Source: Ceratopteris richardii (lineage: Eukaryota > Streptophyta > Polypodiopsida > Polypodiales > Pteridaceae). Taken from it: 64,000 nucleotides of DNA. Shown here in pieces: positions 36,736-48,040 of the stretch. The stretch is taken from assembly GCA_020310875.1 (NCBI GenBank), contig CM035406.1, forward strand, positions 82,165,882-82,229,881. The letters are read 5' to 3'. Under the pieces are notes generated by a model, which was given only the letters and a program-made list of their open reading frames with translations, did not search any database and was not told the origin of the DNA. Both the position numbers and the translations under genes were made by a program. Position 1 is the first letter of the stretch. Every line of letters begins with the position of its first letter.

Positions 36736-39700
36736 ATGGATGGGAAATTCAGGTCAGAGTTATTGCAGATAATTGATGAAGCTTCCACTACAAGTTTGGT
36801 GGCAAAGACTTCTGTTTTACATAAAGGAAAAATTGTAGGGGAAGCATCCCTTACAGATTATAAAAGTCCTCGGCTGACAGTATCTATCAAGGGTCATAAA
36901 TTTCAAGGAGTTATTGTGGATGGTGGTTCTGCCATTAACTTGATGCCTGAACATACAATGGAAACGATTGGACTCCACCCTTCAAGGCCTGCAAATTTCA
37001 CTGTTACTTTGGCAGATCAGAGCAAAGTAAGGCCCTTGGGAGTGATCCCAAAAGTTCCACTTGAAGTACAAGGTAATCTATTCATTCTGGATTTTGTGGT
37101 TTTAAGATTGCCCCAGGTTGAAGGAGGATTTCCCCTCTTAATTGGACAACCATGGCTGAGGCATGCAAGTGTCATTCATGATTGGGGCAAGGACACTATG
37201 TGGGTACAAAAGAAAGGGCAAGAGCTGACACAGATTCATTTAAAAGAGGGCCCAGATAATCAAGGAAACACTAGCATGATGCAAACAGTTGGTATATGCA
37301 TGGAAACAGAATCGGAGGATCAACCCCAAATAGATTTCGAGGAAGAAGAGGATATTCTAAATTGGCTCCAAGCAGGCAAGTCTTCCTCTTGTTTTGGAAT
37401 TTTTCTTAATAATTCTTGCACGACTGAAGGTTATGGTGAAGATAAGGAGAAAGTCCAAGTTGATGGATTGGGAGAGCCCATCACAGACCACAGAAGGGGT
37501 AGGAAGATACCCCTCAAATACAACTTGGAGGAGGATATGACAACCATAGATAAGGAGGTTACTAAAGCTAAAGGCAAGGTAAAAAATTCTAGTGAAGAAT
37601 GTTCTTTCCCAATTCAAGAAATTTATGCAGGATGGATGCAGGACAAGGAGGAACACATTGAAGTCCAAAATACACCTGCTTATGAAGCAATGCACGGAAA
37701 GCTAGTAGAAGAAGACAAGGTAGATGATGAGCACGAAGATAATATGGTAGAGAGAAATCCTGTCCAAGAAATACAATTAGGCACTCAAAACAATAATCGG
37801 CCAGTTTTGGTGGCCACTTGGTTGTGTAGCCACCCAGGGCTCCTTGAAAAGGTAAAGTCATTCTTGACCCATTATACAGATGTTTTTGCGTGGCATTATA
37901 AAGACTTAGAAGGAGTGCCTGCAACTTATGGAGAGCACAGAATCCCTCTGGTTGATGGAGCCAAACCCATAAGAGGGAAGAGTTATAGACTTAATCCAAA
38001 ATATGCTGAAGTTGTCTATGTGAAAATACAGAAGATGGAGGATGTAGGAATCATCATTCCTGTAGAACACTCAGAGTGGCTCTCACCTATGGTTATAGTA
38101 CCAAAGAAGAATACTAATAAAATCAGAATTTGTGTTGACTTTAGAGCACTCAACAAGGTGACCATTCCAGATGGGTTCCCAATGCCTTTTGCAGAGCAGG
38201 TCATTGAAGAAGTGGTTGGGCATGCATTATATAGCTTTATGGATGGATTTAGTGGCTATAATCAAATATCAATACACCTAGAGGATCTTGAAAAGACTGC
38301 TTTTATCACACCTTGGGGAACATATGTGTGTGTAAAAATGCCATTTGGGCTCAGAAATGCTCCAGCCATCTTTAACAGAATGGTCAATCTCATTTTTGGC
38401 CCCCTATTGCTGGAATCACTTAGAATCTTCATGGATGACTTCTCTTCATTTTCAGGTTCTCACAAAGAAACTCCTCTAGATTGTTTGGACCATCACTTGA
38501 GGCAGCTCCAGAATGTTTTCAAGAGATGCAGGGAGACTAAGCTAAAGCTCAATCCAAACAAATGTCATTTCCTTGTGACAGAAGGAACTCTCTTAGGACA
38601 TGTGGTGTCGGCTAAAGGTATGGCCCCGGATCCTGACAAAATCATTTCTATATTAAAGTTGCCTAAACCTAAATCTCCTAAAGAGATTCAGAGTTTCTTG
38701 GGGCATACTGGATACCATAGAAGGTTTATAAAAATGTATGCAGAGATAGCCAGACCACTGGCTAGACTTACAGGTAAGGAAGTACCTTTTAAATGGGAAG
38801 AAGAGGAGGAAAAAGCATATCAAACATTACGGTCAAGGTTAGTTTCTGCTCCTATTTTGATCACACCTGAGTGGTCAAAAATCTTTCATATACATGTAGA
38901 TGCCAGTGCCTATGCAGTGGGGGCAGTTTTGACCCAACCTAGTGAAGAATTTAAAGTGGACAGACCAATTCAATATGCCAGTAGAATCTTGACCAAGGCT
39001 GAAAGGAATTACAGTACTACAGAAAGGGAAGCCCTAGCAATGGTTTTTGCTGTCCAAAAATTCTATCATTACTTACTGGGAGTAAAATTTATTATTATAA
39101 CAGATCACCAACCACTAAAATACTTGCTCAACAAACCACAAGCCACTGGTAGAATATGGAGGTGGTTATTATTGTTCCAAGAGTTTGATTTTTCTGTAGT
39201 CCATAGACCAGGTAAAGACAATGTTATGGCGGATCACCTATCCAGAATCAATATGATGAATCAAGCTAGTGGAATCAATGATGATTTTCTAGATTCCTAT
39301 CTGTTCGCTGTACAAGCTCAAGGTTGGTATTATGATATCAAAAATTTCATTAAAATTGGTTTGTATCCAGAAAAAGCTAATGTTGTGCAAAGGAAGAGAA
39401 TGCTAATCAAGAGTAGACCATATACCTTCATTGAAGATAAATTATATAGACAGGGAAAGGATGACAGGTTTAGGAAGTGTTTGGAAGAAGAAGAAGTGAG
39501 GGAAGTCCTTCACTTTGCACATGAAGGAACAGGTGGTGGGCACCTTCCAGGGCATATTATGAGTCAGAGGATACTCGATGCTGGTTTATGGTGGCCTACA
39601 CTATTTAAGGATGCAGATGAATGGGGAAAGGCATGTGACGTTTGCTAGAGGTGTGGACCTAAGCCAACAAAGCAGAGGCATAGCCCCTTGATTGTTTCCA

Positions 39701-40580
39701 CTTCTTGGCAACCATTTGAGAAGTGGGGGCTCGATTTGTAGGGCCCATCTACCCTCCCGTGATTCCAAAAAGAGAGAAATATCTCTTGATAGCTACAGAT
39801 TATGCAACAAAGTGGGCTGAAGCTATTGCCTCCCCCGACTGCACTGCCCAAATTGTTGCTCATTTCATTTATAGTAGCATCATTTGCAGGTTTGGATGCC
39901 CACTTGAAATTTGTACAGAGCAAGGTACCCATTTTGTCAATAAGGTCTTGCAGGAAATTTTCAACAGGTATAGAATTCTACATAGGACCTCTTGTGCTTA
40001 CTATCCAAGAGCCAATGGATAGGGTGAATCGACAAATAAGGTTTTAATCTCAATGTTAAGAAAGGAGTGTATGTTACAGCCCACTTTCTGGGGCATTGCT
40101 TATCAAGGTACCCTATGGGCATACAGGTTAGCCTACAAAGAGGCCACAGGATATTCTCCATTCCAACTAGTTTATGGCATATTGCCCATTGAGCCCTTTG
40201 AATTTTTACATGGATCACCTAAGATAGCATTCATGCAGGGCAAGAAGGATTGTGATGTCTCCTACAGGCTCGGAGCACTACATAAAGTGGAGGAGATTCA
40301 TCTACTAGCAACAAAACAATTGATAGAGACCCAGATGAAGAGGAAGGAGGCACATGATCGACATCTGTGGAACAACAACATTGAAGCAGGCATGTTAGTT
40401 CTTCTCCATAGACCTCATCTTCATACACAACTGAGAGGAAAATGGCTTCCACATTGGGAAGGACCTTACAAAGTCAAAACAATGCTAAATTGGGGTGCTG
40501 TGGAGTTAGAGACGTTGAAAGGAGAGGCCTTGCCACTGGTCAACATATCCAGGCTCAAGGCCTATTATCAACACACTTGA
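36736..40580 (+). pseudogene. Gypsy element 1 protease, reverse transcriptase, RNase H and integrase
   Basis: The first 970 codons are open. Domains in order: aspartic protease (VIVDGGSAINLMPEHTM, then LLIGQPWLRHA), a charged linker, RT (VPKKNTNKIRICVDFRALNK, YSFMDGFSGYNQI, catalytic FMDD in RIFMDDFSSFSG), RNase H (HVDASAYAVGAVL, NYSTTEREALAMVFA, ITDHQPLKYLL) and the integrase HHCC finger (HEGTGGGHLPGH...CDVC). Breaks: TAG at 39,646-39,648 where related copies have a glutamine codon, a one-base loss near 39,737, and TAG at 40,020-40,022. In the integrase core the first Asp is kept (IATDYATKWAEA), the second acidic residue is Glu in place of Asp (CTEQGTHF), and the final Glu is kept (GESTNK). 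The polyprotein would copy and insert the element. Confidence 0.9.
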
Positions 40581-41009
40581 AGAAGTATGGATCACCTGGA
40601 ACTGCAAAATCTGTCCAGGTTGTACGTAGCTTTCTCATCTCATTTTGCTCAGTTTTAGTAGTTTTCTTTAGCAATTTCATTCTTGTTCCTGGTGTTTTTA
40701 GCAAACCTAGAAGGCATTTCATAACCTCTGCAAACGAAAAACTTTTGGGTATTTTTTGGAAATTTTTCTAGCAATTTTCTAGCATTTTTTATCCCTTTCC
40801 GATGTCATTTTCTTGCCAAATAGGAGGAATAAAAGGAGGCTCTCTGTGGTTTGATGAAAGAAATGAGGCCTAGCCCTGTAGAAAATTTCATGAGAACTCT
40901 TTGGCAATTTTTTGGCATTTCTCCTTCCTTTTTTCTATTTTTGGTTATTTTCCACAAAAAAAAGCCCCCCAAGAATTTTGGGTTGAGGCATTTAAAAAAA
41001 AAAAGAAAA

Positions 41010-41239
41010 CACCCCCCCACCGACCACCACCGACCCCCCCCCCCTCCGCCCCCCCTCCCCCCCCCCCCCCCCGCCCACGGACCACCACCGACCACCCCCC
41101 CCCCCCTCTGCCCCACCGACCACCACCGACCACCCCCCCCCCCCCCCCCCGCCCCCCCACCCCCCACACTGTCCACCACCGACCACCCCCAAAACCCCCC
41201 CCCCCCCACCGACCACCAGCGACCACCCCCCCCCCCCCC
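41010..41239. repeat. C-rich tract
   Basis: About 230 bp of runs of C broken by gaccaccacc units. Such DNA can form unusual structures and is prone to assembly error. Confidence 0.9.
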
Positions 41240-41450
41240 AAAAAAAAAGAAAAATTATTTTTTTTTTCTCTTTTATTTCTTATTTTTTCTTTTTTGTTTA
41301 TTTTCTTATTTTTTATTTTTATTTATTTATTATATTTTAATTTTTTATTTTATTATTTTAAGTTTTATTTTATTTTATTATTCTGTTATTTATTTTTCTT
41401 TTTATTTTTTCTGCATCGGCGTTCACATTTCAAAAAAAAAATAATTAAAA

Positions 41451-41740
<290 letters not shown>

Positions 41741-42365
41741 ACTTTTTTTGGCTCAAAGCTTTTGGCTCGGGATTGTGCCTCGGTTGGCCGTTTTTTATAA
41801 AACTGGAGTCATTTTCATGTTTTTTGGCACCTCTGGACTCAATTTTTGACTTTATCTTTCCAAATTCCCACTTTTTCTCTGACTTTTGGTTCAAACCCTC
41901 ATGTTTTGCGCATAGTTACCACATGTTTTTATCTCATTCCATTGGCCACATTGTCTATTATCCCCTCCTCTCATCCTATGTTTCAATATTTCCCATATGC
42001 TCTTTCTGTAGCTCTCATGTTTGATCATTTTTCCCCTCTCCAGCCCCTTCATCCTTCTCCCTATCCCTCCCTTTACACACCTGCCCAGCCACATCCTTAA
42101 CCCTCCCGAACCTATCCCTATTAGCCCCATTAGCCCTTCCTTCCCCATCCTTTCTACCCTCCCATTGCAACCCTTTGCTTTTCCATGGCAAAATCCAGTT
42201 TTTGGTTCTTCTCTGGTGCTTGTTCTATTCTGCTTTTGGTGGACTTGGTTGCTGCTCTGATGTTTCTATTCAAGTTTTTTGCAGCTCTATTTTCCTGGTG
42301 TCTGTTATGCTCAAAGTTTTGGCTATAGCTCTCCGGGACGGAGAGCACATTAGGTGGTGGGCAAC

Positions 42366-43375
42366 TGTTGAGCCCATAAAAGTCATGTTGGTCAAAGTCA
42401 ATTGCAGTCAAAGTCAAAAGGTCAAAGTCAATTGGTCAAAGTCAACAGGTGCAAAGTCAAAGTGCTAAAATGCAGGTGTCAAAGTGCACAGGTAGTGCAC
42501 AATTAATTGTCCACAAAGGGTAAATTGGAGAAAGTGAGTTGCAGGTTGCAGAGGTATTTTCTCTAATTTCCCTAAGGTTCAAAGTGTGTTTTAAAGTGTT
42601 TTGGAAGGTTCAGGTGAACCCCCCCTTAGGTGCAAAAGTAAAGACTTAAAAGGAAATGTGAAGGTATGTGAAGCGGCAACGTACGGATAGGTGAAAGTAT
42701 GGCCCCCCCATTAAAATTTTGGGTTTTAGTTTAAAGTCACTACAGGACAAAACAGTGAGTCGTTGGCTACCACTTGTGAAGACAATCTTGGGACATCAAA
42801 GTGAGCACCAAGATACCATTGCAGTTAGGAGCGTACGTGATCGACACACTCAAATCAAGGCAAGGTCTATTCTTGGACCAATCTTAGAGTAAGCAAGAGA
42901 AGCATAGTCTAAGGGAAGCAAGAGAGAGAAGGACAAGAGTCACAAGAGTGCGATGTAGAGAAGTGGAAGTGCAAGGTGCATGGAGAGTGACTAAGGATTT
43001 GTGCAGAGAGTGCTAAGCTATACTCCCCCAAGGATCTCAAGGTCTCATTGCAGTGTGCGCATGCCGACAGAAGGTATTCACTCCTCCCCCTTTGTGGAAG
43101 CTTGGTGCAAGGTGTGCACAAGGATAAGCTTGAAGCAGGTGGAGGTATGGTGCAGAGGAGGCCGGTGGCAAGAAGACTTTGGGATATTGGGTATTTTGTA
43201 ATTGAGCATGCTGTGTGATTGTGCACAGAAGTATTGGCTTGTATTTTGCTTCAAACATTGTAATTGTGTTACTGTAATCAATCAGCAGAAGCTTCCAAGG
43301 TGTATTTCCTCTTCTGGTCCTTTCATTTTCTCCTACAAACCCTCAAACTCCTTCTTGTCTAAGAATCCTCCAACA
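42366..43375 (+). repeat. 3' LTR of gypsy element 1
   Basis: It starts TGTTGAGCCC and ends CCTCCAACA (1,010 bp), with typical TG...CA ends. The segment just after it (43,376) resumes a copia integrase frame in mid-domain, which marks the LTR end. A cluster of W-box motifs lies close to its start. Confidence 0.7.
42391..42460 (-). promoter_or_regulatory. Cluster of nine W-box motifs in the gypsy LTR
   Basis: Within 70 bp the plus strand has nine copies of GGTCAA or AGTCAA, the complement of TTGAC(C/T), the core bound by WRKY transcription factors. They start at 42,390, 42,396, 42,406, 42,412, 42,420, 42,426, 42,434, 42,440 and 42,455. The position, 25-95 bp into the LTR, is in U3, where the element promoter and enhancer should be. 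Confidence 0.65.
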
Positions 43376-45418
43376 GTTCCCGAGCTTACGTTCACATTGA
43401 GAAGATGGATTTTGATAAGCTTGATGTAAAAGCCGTTAAAGTAGTCTTTATTGGTTATGAAATTGAAAGAAAAGGATATAGATTCTATGTTCCAGATATA
43501 CGTTATATCCTACTCTCATGCAATGCATATATTGCAGAAAGTGAGATTTATGATAAGAAGGAAGAGCTTCGAGATTTCATAAAGGCAGATGACTATGCGT
43601 TTTTCAAAAGGAATTTGAATACTTACATTCAGCCATACAAGCGGGGTGATGAACCTTCTCGAAACCTACAAGATTAAAGTGAAGAGAGAACTTCATTACC
43701 TACATCAGTACCTAGTCCATCATCAATAGCTCTTGAAATTCTGACTTATGAAGTTGGAGAGGGTTCCAAGGATCTAGAAGAAAGAGATATTGAAGAACCA
43801 CAAGACGTACCACAACTTTTCAGGAATACGCCAAAGTGGTTATATCAAGCATGGAAGAACAGTGGTATACAGGAATACACAGGAAGAAGTAGAAGTCTGA
43901 CAAGGAGACAACAAAAAGGCCAGGTAAATTATGTAGAATATTTTGAGATTCATAATGTTTTAGCTCTTACTTCAGTTGAGAATGAACCATTTAGTGTTCA
44001 AGATGCAGAAACTAGTCTTGTATGCAAGAAAGCTGTGCAAGAAGAGATTAATTCTATCCATAAGAATCAATCTTGGAAGCTTTTTGAGTTTCCAAAAGAT
44101 AAGAAATCTATTGGTGTTAAGTGGATCTCAAAATCAAAAGGAAAGCAGATGGTACTATAGATCTTTATAAAGAAAGATTAGTTGTCAAAGGTTATGCACA
44201 AAAGAAAGGTATTGACTATGATGCGATTTTGAACTTACATTTAGAATGGTAGTGGTGAGGACAATATTTTCTTTAGCTACATTTTTTAGTTGGGAAGTAT
44301 ACCAGTTAGATATCAAAATTGCATTTCTTAATGGTGATCTACATGAATATGTTTATGTTCATCAACCAAAAGCTTTTGAAGAAAGAGGTAAAGAGCATTT
44401 AGTGTGCAAGCTTATCAAAGCTTTGTATGGACTAAAGCAAGCACTAAGAGCTTGGTATGAGAAGATACATGTTTATTTCTATCTATTGGTTTTGAAAACT
44501 CAGATGCAACTCCCACTCTTTATGTGAAAGCTGAAAAGAATGTTTTGATTATTATCATATATGTTGATGATATGATCATAATAGGTCCCAAGGATTCATA
44601 TCTTCACTTCTTTAAAGGACAACTTAAGAATACATTTGATGTACATGACTTAGGGATTTTACATTATTATCTAGGGATTAAGTTTAAATACAGAGATGAG
44701 CGTATCTACATGACACAATAGAAATAGATTGAGAAATTATTGGAAATGTTTGAGATGACATTTTTGAAGTCTATGTAAACACCTATGGATGTTAATGTGT
44801 TATTAGAGTTGGAAGCAGATTCAAAACCATTTGATGTTATATTATATAGTCAAGTAGTCACTTGTTTGATATATGTATGTAATACATAACCAGACTTTCA
44901 ATTTGCAGTTTCTCAAGTATCCACGTTCATGCATAGTCTGCTAAAAATGCATTCAAAAGTAGTTAAGAGAACTTTCAGATATTTGAAGGGAACCTCGAAT
45001 TATGCTATGATATCTCCAAAGTCCTCACATTTTTAACTTAAATGTTTTTCAGAATTTGATAGGGAAGGTCATAAAGACTCAAGAAGGAGCACAAGTGGAT
45101 TTTGTTTCTTTTTAGGAGATTGTCTTATCTCTTGGATGTCAAAAAAACAACCTACAGTTGTTACACCTTCAAGTGAAGAAGATTACAAGGTTGCCTTTAC
45201 AGCCAGACTTGAATCAATTTGGTTACAGGAGACTCTTATTATCTTGATGTTCTATGATGTTCATCTTCCAATATAGATGTTTTTAGATAGTAGAATTGCT
45301 ATTGCTATTGCAAAGAACCCTGTTCATCATGCTAGGACAAAGCATATAAAGGTTAATTACCACTATTTTCGAGAACATGTTATTGATCCTTGTACCATTT
45401 TGACATTGAAGGGGGGAC
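43376..45418 (+). pseudogene. Copia element 2: integrase end, reverse transcriptase, RNase H
   Basis: The frame begins in mid-domain (RAYVHIEKMDFDKLDVKAVK, then VVFIGYEIERKGYRFY), cut off by the gypsy LTR. Then come the RT N-terminus (KKAVQEEINSIHKNQSWKLF, 44,020 on), a frameshift at about 44,135, VYQLDIKIAFLNGDLHEYVY, LYGLKQALRAWYE, and the catalytic box YVDD at 44,560. RNase H (SRRSTSGFCFFLGDCLISW, NPVHHARTKHIKVNYHYFRE) follows with several stops (44,719, 44,776, 44,886, 45,034, 45,274). The polypurine run gaagggggga precedes an LTR. It is dead, but its RT core is still recognisable. Confidence 0.85.
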
Positions 45419-45419
45419 A

Positions 45420-46343
45420 GTTGGAAACAAGTTCAAACAGTCCAAGTTTCACACATGAAACTAACCATTATATAATTTTATGGTGCTTCCTCTACAAGCA
45501 AGCATGCTTGGCACATTGGCTATGCCAGTTCTCTTTCAAGGTAGTGGCCTGGGTTTGATTCCTGTGAGCACCAAGGCATGGATCACAATTTTATATATTT
45601 GTTTTTCATATTTTTGTTTATGCTTTTTGAAAAGGAAATTCTTGTCTAACGAGTTGATTGTGATCATTGTTTTCTGCTAAAAGCAACGTAAGAGAGCTTT
45701 AGGAAGTGCTTTTTCATATTTAATTTTTGAGGAATCAGACTATATAAGAAGGACCAAGCTCCTTATTTAATTATCACTTAAGCAATCTTCTCAAGCTACT
45801 CAAGGAGAACTTGGAGGTCATCTTGGAGGAGGAATTCTCACACTCTTGGAGGAGTTGTGGTCTACATCATGGTGATTATTTGGAGAATATTCTACTAGCT
45901 TACCATCAACATCTATTGTTGATTTATTATGAGTAGCAAGTCTACTTCGGTTCCTACTTGCTAGGTCACTCGTTTCTGATTTAGGTTGATCAGAATTTGG
46001 GTTTGCTCTAAAACAGTTCTAAATTGTTCTTATTCTCCATATTCTCACACAGACACTCTTCATACCTCTTAGGCACACAATTTCTTGTATCTCGTTCCTA
46101 TTTCTGCCTAGATATCAATATTATCAGTTTGTATCAAATATGCATATTGTAATTTTACATTCATATATAAGTTAGTATAAGTGAGCCTTATAGCTTACCG
46201 TCACACTTAAAATCTTCTCTATTGTCTCTCTATCTCTCATTCATCTCTTTTTGAGTATTAAGGTGTGTATGTTAAGGTTCGTCTATTGGAAGATCTTGTA
46301 ATCCTCTGATGTATTGTTATTGTGGCCCATTTTCAATTCCAAC
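45420..46343 (+). repeat. LTR of copia element 2
   Basis: It is bounded by GTTGGAA and TTCCAAC, inverted repeats that extend one more base as A...T. The usual TG...CA is therefore not present exactly, and mutation or a slightly different boundary is possible. A polypurine tract lies directly left and a primer-binding motif directly right. Confidence 0.55.
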
Positions 46344-46346
46344 TTT

Positions 46347-46358
46347 TGGTATCAGATC
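46347..46358 (+). promoter_or_regulatory. Primer-binding site after the copia 2 LTR
   Basis: TGGTATCAGATC differs by one base (G to T) from the initiator-Met tRNA site TGGTATCAGAGC. Its presence after a 3' LTR means a second internal region once followed head-to-tail. From 46,360 to about 46,700 no coding similarity is seen. Confidence 0.55.
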
Positions 46359-46699
46359 TTAGAATACCAATACAACCTTGACCCATTTCGCCTTGATCAT
46401 CGTCTGCCCATCCTGAAGACTCCTATTTCCATTTTGGCATTAATGAAAATTTTTACTTGGACTACCCTCTCCTCCATGGACCTTTCTTATAGCATGGGCA
46501 CAAGTGGGTCAATGGTAAGTTTATGTGATTATAGGATCAATGCAAAACTCTTTCTCTAGAGAGTCTCTGGCTTTATGTCAAAATTACCTTTCAAGATAAA
46601 TATCTTCATGTCTACAATCAATCTCTCTTAGATATGGAAGATTTTCATGAGGAAGGAGATAAGGAAGAGAGCTCACACACACATGCTCACAATCAAAGA

Positions 46700-47006
46700 T
46701 AAGCACACACTCAGATTAAGGCAAGGAAGCAAAAATGTTCTTCTTCTTCTATTACATAAAAAGGAATGTACAAGAATGACCGAAAAACAAGAATACCACA
46801 AGCACAATATATAAGGAAAACCTTAATGTCCGCAAATGAGTGAGCTGGCAACAAACAAATGTGCCATGACTCAGAATAGATAAATCTAGTACAACCCAAT
46901 GAATTATCCCTCACATATACCAGTGTGACCACTACACATGTCAAAGAAACAAAAACCTGGTACGTGACATCCGGGATCATCACGTGTTGAGCTTGATATC
47001 TCAACA
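46700..47006 (-). repeat. Partial 3' LTR of copia element 3
   Basis: On the minus strand TTGAGGGGGAG is followed at 47,006 by TGTTGAGATATC, a polypurine tract and an LTR start. I could not find the far end; 46,700 is an estimate. Confidence 0.4.
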
Positions 47007-47600
47007 CTCCCCCTCAAGCTCAACATCATGTCCTCTAATTCAATCATCTTTTGAAACTTCTTTAGCTTCTCTGCTCCAAGTGCTTTAGTGAAAATATCAG
47101 CAAATTGCTCATCTATTCTCATGTAAACAAGATCAATATCACTTGCTAATACCTTCTCTCTGATGAAGTGATAATGTACCTCGATATGCTTTGTTCTAGC
47201 ATGAAAAACAGGGTTTTGTGCTAATTGTATACTGCTAAGATTATCACAATAGATAGTGATAGGCTTTTACACTTCCACACCTAAATCTACAAGTAGCATC
47301 TCTTGCCATGATTCCTCACATGCTGACATTGCAGCACCTCTATACTCAGCCTCTATACTCGACAAAGTAATAGTGCATTGCTTCTTACTGCTCCATGTAA
47401 TAGCTACACTCCCAAGTGAGAATAGAAAGCCACTAGTAGATCATCTATCTGGAATGCTATGAGCCCAATTTGCATTAGTGTATCCATGAACCTGCAAATC
47501 TACACCAACTTCATAAAACAATGCATAATCCAAAGTAGCACTTATATAACATATAGTGCGCCTCAGAGCATCCAAGTGTAGCTTCCTAGGAACCTGCATA
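47007..47600 (-). pseudogene. Copia element 3 RNase H
   Basis: The minus strand reads, from 47,600 down: SQFMQVPRKLHLDALRRTI, GYTNANWAHSIPDR, a stop, STSGFLFSLGSVAITWSSKK, SSIEAEYRGAAMSACEE, a stop near 47,266, YCDNLSSIQLAQNPVFHART, IEVHYHFIREKV and ADIFTKALG. These are the standard copia RNase H landmarks, with the acidic residues in place and two or three nonsense codons. The upstream part of the element is replaced by gypsy sequence. Confidence 0.85.
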
Positions 47601-47917
47601 AATTGACTTTCATCTACATAGTAGCATTTTCCAATGCTTGATACTTTCAATTTCTCCATACTTCGCCTCTCTTCGTCTTCCCAATGAAAGGCTTTCTCTT
47701 TGCCTTTAAACTGTTCTATCTTCAAGACAATAATTTTGGCATGAATTTTAATGAATCTTTGATAGAAGCCTGATAAACCTATGAAGATTTGTAGCTCTTT
47801 TAGGTTCCTAGGATGTGCCCATTCCATAATAGCTGTTACATTTTCAGGATCCATCTGGATTCCATTTTGAGAGACTATATGGCCCAGGTATCTAACCTTT
47901 GTTTTGAGAAATTCCAA
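47441..47917 (-). pseudogene. In-frame gypsy RT / copia RNase H chimera
   Basis: One open 158-codon frame holds two families. Residues 1 to about 90 are the gypsy RT end ([53 protein letters not shown]). From about residue 105 the frame is copia RNase H (SQFMQVPRKLHLDALRR, ALFYEVGVDLQVHGYTNANW). The joint lies between about 47,640 and 47,595. It arose by recombination, template switching or a blunt junction between two minus-strand elements. There is no sign that the fusion is functional. Confidence 0.75.
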
Positions 47918-48040
47918 CTTGACTCCAAAAACTCATCATGCCCATATCTAGTTTTGCATGCAATTTTTGGGATATCCTTTTCCCTAATCCTAATCTGTTG
48001 ATAACCTTTCCTACTCACTCCAACACCATCACAAATCTCC

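Noticed and set aside
40805..41450. Proline- or glycine-rich frames of 100-300 residues across the C-rich tract
   Set aside because: They exist only because C/G runs lack stop codons, and they overlap on both strands and several frames.
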